From positions 1 through 19,388 of the forward strand of contig CAJTZS010000063.1 in NCBI GenBank assembly GCA_910584055.1: a stretch of DNA of 19,388 bases. The letters are read 5' to 3'. Below the pieces are notes generated by a model. It had not been told where the DNA came from and did no database searches. It saw only the letters and a list, made by a program, of their open reading frames with translations. This document shows positions 13,666-19,388 of this stretch, one piece after another (within the stretch, counting starts at the first letter, position 1; each line of letters opens with the position of its first letter). The translations under genes and the position numbers were made by a program. Origin of the DNA: an uncultured Muribaculaceae bacterium (GTDB lineage Bacteria; Bacteroidota; Bacteroidia; Bacteroidales; Muribaculaceae).

Positions 13666-15453
13666 TTAACCTTTCTTCTCCTGCTTCTGCATCTGCTCTT
13701 TGAGTGCCTGGAGTGCGCCGAGGTCACCGAGAGTTGTTTTCTCGATAGCGGGAGCGGCTGCTGTCTCAGCAGCCTTCGGAGCTTTGCGTGCAGCCGGTTT
13801 CTCGCGACGCTCAGGTTTGTTGGCGTCTTCAGCGATGCGGCTGTGGCTGAGGATGATGCGTTTGCTGTCTTTGTTGAATTCAATCACCTTGAAGTCAAGT
13901 TTCTCGTTGAGTTTAGCCTGTGTGCCGTCCTCTTTAACGAGATGTTTGGGTGTTGCGAAACCTTCAACTCCGTGGGGGAGGGAGATAACGGCGCCCTTGT
14001 CCATAACTTCAGTGATTGTTCCTTCGTGGATTGAGCCTACTGTGTAGATAGTCTCGAATACGTCCCAAGGATTCTCTTCGAGCTGTTTATGACCGAGGGA
14101 GAGACGACGGTTGTCTTTGTCGATCTCGAGAACCTGAACCTCGATGTCGTTGCCAACCTGAGTGAACTCAGAGGGGTGTTTGATCTTCTTGGTCCAAGAG
14201 AGGTCGGAGATATGGATGAGACCGTCAACGCCTTCTTCGATTTCGACAAACACACCGAAGTTGGTGAAGTTGCGGACTTTTGCTGTGTGGCGGCTGCCGA
14301 TAGCATATTTCTCCTCGATATTCTCCCAAGGATCGTTCTTGAGCTGCTTGAGGCCGAGGCTCATCTTGCGCTCGTCGCGGTCGAGAGTGAGGACAACAGC
14401 CTCGATTTCGTCGCCAACCTTGAGGAAGTCCTGTGCGCTGCGGAGGTGCTGGCTCCAGCTCATCTCGCTTACGTGAACGAGACCCTCTACGCCCGGCTGA
14501 ACTTCAACGAATGCACCGTAATCTGCCATAACGACAACTTTACCGTGAACGTGGTCGCCAACTTTGAGGTTGGGATCGAGGTTGTCCCAAGGATGGGGCA
14601 TAAGCTGTTTGAGACCGAGGGCGATACGCTTCTTCTCATCGTCGAAGTCGATGATAACGACTTTGATATCCTGATCGAGCTCAACAACCTCGCGGGGATC
14701 GGATACGCGGCCCCAGCTGAGGTCGGTGATGTGAACGAGACCGTCAACACCGCCGAGGTCGACGAATACACCGTAAGGAGTGATGTTCTTGACCTTGCCT
14801 TCGAGCACCTGGCCTTTCTCCAGCTTGGAGATGATTTCTTTCTTCTGCTGTTCGAGCTCAGCCTCGATGAGGGCTTTGTGGCTAACGACAACATTCTTGT
14901 ATTCCTGGTTGATCTTCACAACCTTGAATTCCATGGTCTTGTCAACAAATACATCGTAGTCGCGGATAGGACGAACGTCGATCTGTGAGCCGGGGAGGAA
15001 CGCCTCGATGCCGAATACATCGACAATCATACCGCCCTTGGTGCGGCTCTTGACATAACCCTTGATGATTTCATCTTTCTCAAGAGCCTCGTTGACGCGA
15101 TCCCAGCTGCGGGTCTGGCAAGCTTTCTTGTGAGAAAGTCGGAGCTGACCGTTTTTGTCTTCAAGGGTCTCGATGTAAACTTCCACTTCGTCACCAACTT
15201 TGAGGTCAGGATTGTAGCGGAATTCGCTAACGGGGATGATGGCATCCGATTTCATGCCTATGTCCACACGGACTTCACGCTTTGAAATCGATTTCACTGT
15301 GCCTGTTACAACCTCGTTTTCTTTAGCTGTCTTAAGAGACTCGTCGTAAGTGTTTGTGAGTTCCTGACGGTTCTTCGAACCAGCTGTCTCGCCATTCTCA
15401 TAGGCTTCCCAATCGAAGTCTTCGATGGCGGTCTGTACTTTTGTTTCAGCCAT
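13666..15453 (-). CDS. rpsA: 30S ribosomal protein S1
   Basis: A 595-residue protein with six S1 RNA-binding domains at about 46-109, 125-192, 213-282, 296-370, 383-456 and 470-538. The middle four are typical, with the GLVHITDLSW-type motif (e.g. 238-247). Domains 1 and 2 are the divergent ribosome-binding pair. The last 50 residues are a Lys/Arg/Ala-rich tail ending in a short helix. S1 binds mRNA leaders on the 30S subunit and is central to initiation in Bacteroidota, where Shine-Dalgarno sites are rare. ATG at 15453 lies after an A/U-rich stretch. A phylum-consensus promoter, a 5'-terminal hairpin and a structured leader precede it, and a terminator follows, so it is a single-gene unit. 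Autoregulation through the leader is likely but not shown. Confidence 0.96.
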   Translation of the reverse strand: MAETKVQTAIEDFDWEAYENGETAGSKNRQELTNTYDESLKTAKENEVVTGTVKSISKREVRVDIGMKSDAIIPVSEFRYNPDLKVGDEVEVYIETLEDKNGQLRLSHKKACQTRSWDRVNEALEKDEIIKGYVKSRTKGGMIVDVFGIEAFLPGSQIDVRPIRDYDVFVDKTMEFKVVKINQEYKNVVVSHKALIEAELEQQKKEIISKLEKGQVLEGKVKNITPYGVFVDLGGVDGLVHITDLSWGRVSDPREVVELDQDIKVVIIDFDDEKKRIALGLKQLMPHPWDNLDPNLKVGDHVHGKVVVMADYGAFVEVQPGVEGLVHVSEMSWSQHLRSAQDFLKVGDEIEAVVLTLDRDERKMSLGLKQLKNDPWENIEEKYAIGSRHTAKVRNFTNFGVFVEIEEGVDGLIHISDLSWTKKIKHPSEFTQVGNDIEVQVLEIDKDNRRLSLGHKQLEENPWDVFETIYTVGSIHEGTITEVMDKGAVISLPHGVEGFATPKHLVKEDGTQAKLNEKLDFKVIEFNKDSKRIILSHSRIAEDANKPERREKPAARKAPKAAETAAAPAIEKTTLGDLGALQALKEQMQKQEKKG

Positions 15454-15482
15454 TATAAATGAACTGTTGGATTTTTGTTATA

Positions 15483-15545
15483 GCGGTCCTCTCGCACGCG
15501 GCTTCCCGGAACATTTCCGATGGATAAGCCAAGGGATGGACTCGC
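15483..15545 (-). promoter_or_regulatory. Structured leader RNA of rpsA
   Basis: Three nested stems are visible: an outer one, GCG/CGC plus GTCC/GGAC (15483-15489 with 15538-15545, one bulged base), a middle one, GGCTT/AAGCC (15500-15504 with 15526-15530), and an apical one, CGGAA/TTCCG (15507-15511 with 15515-15519). It lies 30 bases before the rpsA start and within the transcript. S1 is known to repress its own mRNA in E. coli. A similar role for this leader is inference. It matches no named RNA family that I recall. Confidence 0.5.
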
Positions 15546-15581
15546 AAAAAAATGGTTAATAAATAAAAATATTTCTCTCTT

Positions 15582-15603
15582 GTTTACGTGCAAACGCGTA
15601 AAC
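15582..15603 (-). promoter_or_regulatory. 5'-terminal stem-loop of the rpsA transcript
   Basis: GTTTACG (15582-15588) is complementary to CGTAAAC (15597-15603) across 8 bases. The -7 box ends at 15608, so transcription should begin near 15602, placing the stem at the very 5' end of the mRNA. Such hairpins can protect mRNA from decay. Confidence 0.5.
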
Positions 15604-15607
15604 GCCG

Positions 15608-15638
15608 CAAAGTTAACACATTTTTTTCAATATGCAAA
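15608..15638 (-). promoter_or_regulatory. Phylum-type promoter for rpsA
   Basis: On the minus strand TTTG (15635-15638) is followed after 19 bases by TAACTTTG (15608-15615), a perfect consensus match as expected for a highly expressed ribosomal gene. The predicted leader is about 150 bases long. Confidence 0.85.
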
Positions 15639-15693
15639 ATAATTAGGAAATTCAATTCTTTAGACTTCTGTTTGATAGCCAGAATCGAGGGTT

Positions 15694-15713
15694 TAAATTC
15701 CCGTTTATCGCAC
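15694..15713 (-). repeat. 20-base repeat, copy 2
   Basis: The reverse complement, GTGCGATAAACGGGAATTTA, differs from bases 200-219 at one position. It lies in non-coding DNA upstream of the rpsA promoter. Confidence 0.4.
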
Positions 15714-15762
15714 AGACCCAATCCACATGCGTAAAACTTTCAAAGCTCGATTAATCGTGTCG

Positions 15763-15853
15763 CAAATTGTAGGGATGCACCCCGGTGCATCCGCCAACGA
15801 CATGATAATCAAGTATCCCTCATCGGATGCTCCGGGGAGCATCCCTACATTTG
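15763..15853. repeat. REP-like inverted pair of palindromes
   Basis: Two inverted copies of a 30-31 base unit (15763-15793 and 15824-15853) flank a 30-base spacer. Each copy is itself a palindrome: GGATGCACC/GGTGCATCC (15773-15792) and GGATGCTCC/GGAGCATCC (15825-15844), each with nine pairs around two bases. The copies differ by one indel and by an A-T to T-A swap that keeps both hairpins intact. This resembles REP/BIME elements. No transposase is nearby. Confidence 0.7.
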
Positions 15854-15943
15854 AGGGTTCTGCGGCATCCTACACATATTGTTGACAGACTCAGTATGAT
15901 GATTCGGTCAGTCCTATAAATGAGAATTTATTTTGGCTGAAAG

Positions 15944-15975
15944 GTTGCTCATGTATTTAACTTCCCTTAAATTTG
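15944..15975 (+). promoter_or_regulatory. Phylum-type promoter for the SprT-like gene
   Basis: TAAATTTG (15968-15975) matches the -7 consensus exactly and GTTG (15944-15947) lies 20 bases upstream as a one-mismatch -33 element. Transcription would start near 15981, about 36 bases before the ATG at 16017. Confidence 0.65.
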
Positions 15976-16016
15976 TAGGCAGGTAATAAAAACAACTTCA
16001 TAAGCCTTCGTTCTCT

Positions 16017-16670
16017 ATGCGTGCAAACAGGGTATTTGTTTTAGAAAAATATGAGGAATTCAACCGGGAGTGTTTTGCCGGCACGCTCCCGGTTGTGCCT
16101 CTGAATATAAGCCGTTCGCGTAGGGCGTTGGGTTGCCTTAAGTTCAGACGGAGAGGCGGCCGCTGCTACGATTATTCGATATGGATAAGCAACAGGCTGG
16201 ATATGCCGCAAGAAGTTATCGAAGATACCATTATCCATGAGATGATTCATCTTTACATCTATGTGAACGGACTAAAAGACACTTCCGCCCACGGCAAGAT
16301 ATTCCGCACCATGATGGAAGCCATAAATACACGGCATGGCAGAAGGATCACTGTCTCTCATAGGTCAACGCCGCAGGAGAATGCTTCTGACGCGGCTGTG
16401 AGGGATCATTATATTTGTCTCACGCGGTTTAGGGGTGGGGACCGTTGTATCACCCTCAGTGCCCGGACTCGTGTTTTCGAGATTCACCGACAGGTTTCAT
16501 CGTTGCCGGAAGTGGAAAGTTTTGAATGGCTCTACAGCCGGGATTCGGCGTTCAACCGTTTTCCTCGGTCACTAACCCTGAAATTTTATAAGATTCCATC
16601 GGAATTGAATGAATCCATAGCCGCTTCGCGCTGCTGTATATGTGATGGCAAAACCCTCCGTTTCAAATGA
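16017..16670 (+). CDS. SprT-like zinc metalloprotease-domain protein
   Basis: A 217-residue protein with a SprT-like domain (about 8-115). The zinc-binding HExxH is HEMIH (74-78), with Glu75 as catalytic base and His92 (in SAHGKIF) as probable third ligand. The SprT family includes the DNA-protein crosslink protease Spartan, while bacterial members are poorly characterised. The C-terminal half (about 120-217) is not recognised. It has cysteines at 134, 144, 206, 207 and 209 but no clear zinc ribbon. No signal peptide is seen, so a cytosolic role is expected. The start ATG follows a good promoter at a suitable distance. The last codons and stop lie inside the terminator hairpin. It is a single-gene unit, convergent with the beta-propeller gene. 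Confidence 0.82.
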   Translation: MRANRVFVLEKYEEFNRECFAGTLPVVPLNISRSRRALGCLKFRRRGGRCYDYSIWISNRLDMPQEVIEDTIIHEMIHLYIYVNGLKDTSAHGKIFRTMMEAINTRHGRRITVSHRSTPQENASDAAVRDHYICLTRFRGGDRCITLSARTRVFEIHRQVSSLPEVESFEWLYSRDSAFNRFPRSLTLKFYKIPSELNESIAASRCCICDGKTLRFK

Positions 16671-16683
16671 TACGGAGGGTTTT
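16650..16683. terminator. Bidirectional terminator overlapping the end of the SprT-like gene
   Basis: AAAACCCTCCGT (16650-16661) pairs perfectly with ACGGAGGGTTTT (16672-16683) over 12 bases around a 10-base loop. The A and T tracts at the stem base let it work on both strands, serving the SprT-like gene and the convergent beta-propeller gene. The stop codon (16668-16670) is in the loop. Confidence 0.85.
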
Positions 16684-16706
16684 GATATTGAACGGTATGT
16701 TTTGCA

Positions 16707-18086
16707 TTATTCAATGGTTTCCACTTTGATTTCCCGGCAAAGGATGGTTTTGCGTTTAACCCCGCGTTCATCGGGATAATAGAAATCACTATAGAATATC
16801 AGGGCGGTGTTGGAGTCAATAGCAATTAATTCCGGATTATTGCATGAACCCACCCACTGATGGAATGAAGGTTTGCCGGTCGGTTTCACGTTGCCAAGAG
16901 AAGAACGGTCGGCAGCGGTCATAACTTCAAGCGGTTCGCTCCATGCATATCCACTGTCATCGAGAGAACCCCGGATGAATGTCCCGGGGCGGGCATAACA
17001 GATTAACGTGGTTCCACAGTCAAGCCGACATAGCCGCGGAAGAGTGCCAAGTTCCGAGAAACGTTTCGGTGCGCTCCAGCTTTTACCCATATCCGTTGAG
17101 CGGGATATGTACATAGGCGACCATTCCTCGCCGGTGCTGGCGAACCAGTTTGAACGAAGAAACCATACAATGGATCCGTCAGGCATCCATTCGAAGTCGC
17201 TGTCTGAGAATCCTCCGCTCAGGTAGGGATAATATTTGCCATCGGCAGGATATTCCATATAGGAATGCAGCTTGAAAGTGTGCCCAATGTCTTCTGAACG
17301 AAACAGTTCGGCGGAATAATAGGGGCTGTACTGTCCGTTTTCCGGATTGATATGTCCCTCTCCGGAAAACGCAGACACCCAGATAGCTCCGTCAGGACCG
17401 ATTTTGGGGTTTCCGCGAGGGAATACACCCTTCATCACGGATTTCTGTCCTTGGGTATGCACAACCCTCGTCAATTTAGGCCAATCAACCTTTACATTCT
17501 CGGTTCTTGGAATCGAGTCGCCCGCGTAAAGCCGTTTGGATACCCATTCCTTACGGCAAAGCGGTTCGGGCAACCTGTCGGCATCGTAGGCGCGAATCTC
17601 CGTGTTCCACATCCAGTAGGTGATTCCGTTGGGTATGGGCAAAGTCCCCGGTCCCGCTTTTTTATTGAAATCATAATCCGGAGTATATAACTCTATAGGA
17701 GTCATGACGTAATCCGATACATCCACGCCTGATTGTTGCGGAAAGCATATTCTGTCGCCGTTGGGAAGAAGTAGACCGCATTGCGCTTCCACCTCGGGAT
17801 TCACTTCCTTCCAGGTTTTGCCATTGTCACGACTTTCAAACCATCGGTTGGTTTCTCCATAATGCTCGATGTCATCGTTAGAAATGTGCACGGCAACCAG
17901 GAGTCTGTTGCCAATTTTGTATGGCCTCGGAAATTGATATGGACCCCACAAATGTTCTTCCGGCCGGATGCCCCGAACTATGACATGTTCTTCTCCTAAA
18001 ACCAGTCTTATGTTGTCTTTTTCGGTAGCATTTCCTGCTATAAGAGTGAATAGCATGGAAAGTGCCAGACCTATGCGCGTATACAT
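16707..18086 (-). CDS. Secreted sialidase-fold beta-propeller protein (Asp-box repeats)
   Basis: A 459-residue protein with a signal peptide (about 1-20) and a six-bladed sialidase-like propeller. Asp-box motifs (SxDxGxxW) appear at SRDNGKTW (85-92), SEDIGHTF (264-271), STDMGKSW (330-337) and, degenerate, at about 375-382. An Arg in FPRPYKIGN (52-60) sits where sialidases carry the FRIP arginine. The rest of the sialidase active site is not clearly recognisable, so activity on sialic acid is doubtful. It may be a glycoside hydrolase of another specificity. It starts two bases after the stop of the GH3/SGNH gene, so translation is coupled and both probably act on one glycan. It ends before a shared terminator. 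Confidence 0.78.
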   Translation of the reverse strand: MYTRIGLALSMLFTLIAGNATEKDNIRLVLGEEHVIVRGIRPEEHLWGPYQFPRPYKIGNRLLVAVHISNDDIEHYGETNRWFESRDNGKTWKEVNPEVEAQCGLLLPNGDRICFPQQSGVDVSDYVMTPIELYTPDYDFNKKAGPGTLPIPNGITYWMWNTEIRAYDADRLPEPLCRKEWVSKRLYAGDSIPRTENVKVDWPKLTRVVHTQGQKSVMKGVFPRGNPKIGPDGAIWVSAFSGEGHINPENGQYSPYYSAELFRSEDIGHTFKLHSYMEYPADGKYYPYLSGGFSDSDFEWMPDGSIVWFLRSNWFASTGEEWSPMYISRSTDMGKSWSAPKRFSELGTLPRLCRLDCGTTLICYARPGTFIRGSLDDSGYAWSEPLEVMTAADRSSLGNVKPTGKPSFHQWVGSCNNPELIAIDSNTALIFYSDFYYPDERGVKRKTILCREIKVETIE

Positions 18087-18088
18087 AT

Positions 18089-19388
18089 TTATAATCGCCT
18101 TAAGAATTGTTCATAGATATGAGACACGTGCATATGCCCCTTTGGAGTAAGGTGTACCTCGTCGCGAAACATGTCGCGCTGAGTTTCGCACTTCCGGTCG
18201 AGTCCCGAGGCGGCGCATCCGTCAAGGCATTGCACCTGCAGCTGCCTGCAACGCTGTTTAATCCATCCGGCTCGGTCGATACGTGATTGTTCTCCATTGA
18301 AATAGTAGGGACAGATCACTCCTATGTGTGCATCAGGATAATTATAGCGCAAACCTGCTATCAGGTGATTGAAAGCGCCTTTGAAAGACAATGAATCGAC
18401 CGATTCATTGTCTTCGGATGTGTTGAAATCATCATTGTAACCGATATGCACGAGAATATAGTCAGACTCTTTAGGTATTTTCTTATAATAGTTAATAAGG
18501 GCAGGCCATTCATCGGGACGAGCATTGCAAAGTTTCTGACCGTTAAGTGCCAGATTGTTGACTTTCATGTTGTTCCTTTGGGCGATATAGTTGGGATAGG
18601 TGTTCTCGAGACCGTTTTTATCTCCGGCAGCTTCGCTGTCGCCTATCACGCTCAGCATCTTTCCCTGCAGGCCGTTGATATAAATTCTCTGGGATTGGAG
18701 ATTTTTCGAATCCGGTCCGATCATAATGTCGAATTCCCCAGGCTCGAATATCAGATTGCCGTCAGAATCATAGAAACTGAGGTCTTCTTGAGACAGTGTT
18801 ATAGTCACAGTCTTTGTTTCGCCTTTTTTCAGAAAAATCCTTTCGAATCCCTTTAATTCCTTGACCGGTCGGGAATACCGGCATGCAATGTCGCGGATAT
18901 AGCATTGCACGGTTTCGTGACCGTCCATGTCTCCGGAATTTGTAACGTCAACCGTCACGGTTACGCCATCGTCTTTCTTCGAGATTTTCATATCTCCATA
19001 ATCGAAACCGGTATAGCTGAGTCCGAATCCGAAGGGAAACAACGGGTCGTTGCGGACATCAAGATAGTTCGATTTCCAAAGCACAAATTTATCCGCGCCT
19101 TCACCTACGGGCCGTCCTGTGGGAAGCTGATTATAATAAAGGGGTTCCTGTCCTACGTGCTGCGGCATGCTGACCGTTAGTTTTCCCGAAGGATTCTTAT
19201 CGCCGAACAGTACATCGCAGATGGCTTCTGCGCCCTCGGTCCCCGGAAACCATACGTTCATTATGGCATCGAGGTTTTCTTTCTCCCAGTCCAATATGGT
19301 CGGACGCCCGGAGAAATTCAGCAACACAATCGGTGGAAAACCCAGGCTCGGTTGACCCTGTGAGCCAAGACAATTTTGACCCCTGGAA
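18089..19388 (-). CDS. GH3 glycoside hydrolase fused to SGNH/GDSL esterase (partial, 5' end beyond window)
   Basis: About 430 residues are visible; numbering here starts at the GTG at 19327, although the frame stays open to the edge. Residues 1-105 match the GH3 C-terminal domain (FSGRPTILDWEKENLDAI, WFPGTEGAEAI, FPFGFGLSYT), and 115-215 the fibronectin-III-like domain that ends GH3 beta-glucosidases and beta-xylosidases. From 222 an SGNH esterase domain follows: GDS with Ser231, Asn262 in the LNGQ block, GYND (296-299), and DEVH (Asp389, His392). The Ser-Asp-His triad is complete. The GH3 nucleophile domain lies outside the window. Such a fusion could remove an acyl group and then a sugar from one oligosaccharide (inference). 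The last 60 bases look frame-disturbed. The beta-propeller gene follows at two bases. Confidence 0.85.
   Translation of the reverse strand, partial: SRGQNCLGSQGQPSLGFPPIVLLNFSGRPTILDWEKENLDAIMNVWFPGTEGAEAICDVLFGDKNPSGKLTVSMPQHVGQEPLYYNQLPTGRPVGEGADKFVLWKSNYLDVRNDPLFPFGFGLSYTGFDYGDMKISKKDDGVTVTVDVTNSGDMDGHETVQCYIRDIACRYSRPVKELKGFERIFLKKGETKTVTITLSQEDLSFYDSDGNLIFEPGEFDIMIGPDSKNLQSQRIYINGLQGKMLSVIGDSEAAGDKNGLENTYPNYIAQRNNMKVNNLALNGQKLCNARPDEWPALINYYKKIPKESDYILVHIGYNDDFNTSEDNESVDSLSFKGAFNHLIAGLRYNYPDAHIGVICPYYFNGEQSRIDRAGWIKQRCRQLQVQCLDGCAASGLDRKCETQRDMFRDEVHLTPKGHMHVSHIYEQFLRRL

Larger units (their letters stand above)
15454..16016. other. Intergenic region between divergent rpsA and sprT-like genes
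   Basis: This 563-base spacer has no convincing gene. The rpsA side (15454-15640) contains a structured leader, a 5' hairpin and the promoter. The middle contains a 20-mer shared with position 200 (15694-15713) and a REP-like inverted pair (15763-15853). The right side contains the promoter for the SprT-like gene (15944-15975) and its leader. About 15854-15940 shows nothing I recognise. Confidence 0.7.

Noticed and set aside
14089..14988. 299-residue open frame antisense to rpsA
   Set aside because: It lies wholly opposite strongly coding S1 domains and is best explained by the codon bias of rpsA.
15661..15713. tRNA-like arrangement (five-pair stem and GGTTTAAATTCC resembling a T-arm)
   Set aside because: The T-stem does not pair, the anticodon loop has the wrong length and no acceptor stem is found.

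Overview
This 19.4 kb window looks like a Bacteroidota chromosome, most likely order Bacteroidales and possibly a gut Muribaculaceae-type lineage (the family is inference). Support comes from a GldH lipoprotein, a Bacteroidota-type LptD, a type IX secretion (T9SS)-like C-terminal domain, A/T-rich start regions without Shine-Dalgarno sites, and several promoters matching the phylum consensus TTTG-N19-21-TAnnTTTG. No tRNA, rRNA, CRISPR array, insertion sequence or phage gene was seen.

Layout. Positions 1-376 are non-coding and contain hairpins and short repeats. An nfeD-SPFH membrane pair follows on the + strand (377-1835). Next, on the minus strand and read from high to low coordinates, is a long housekeeping block. 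lptD (11442-8614) has its own promoter. A coiled-coil gene overlaps zapA (8518-7941). After these comes a tight run rny, ricT, gldH, M24 peptidase, cca (7837-1909) with ATGA overlaps at two junctions. Upstream of lptD lies a possible operon: a small secreted T9SS-domain protein, ilvE and an HD phosphohydrolase (13483-11546). rpsA (15453-13666) follows, with a strong promoter, a structured leader and a terminator. A 563-bp intergenic region contains a REP-like inverted pair. A + strand SprT-like gene (16017-16670) ends inside a terminator hairpin. The window closes with two minus-strand carbohydrate-active genes, a GH3/SGNH fusion cut by the window edge and a sialidase-fold beta-propeller, which look like the edge of a glycan-use locus.

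How the genes work together. rny and ricT sit side by side. In Bacillus subtilis RicT belongs to the Y-complex that tunes RNase Y, so the adjacency suggests a related RNA-decay unit here. LptD and GldH act at the cell envelope, and ZapA with the coiled-coil protein probably acts in cell division. The GH3/SGNH and beta-propeller pair is translationally coupled and probably acts on an acylated glycan outside the cytoplasm.

Most genes are ordinary core genes. The most interesting material is in the non-coding DNA: the rpsA leader RNA, a REP-like pair with a compensatory change, and CATTACACATT repeats at every junction of the nfeD-SPFH cassette. The GH3/SGNH fusion and the rny-ricT pairing are also worth attention. 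No clearly new multi-gene system was found.
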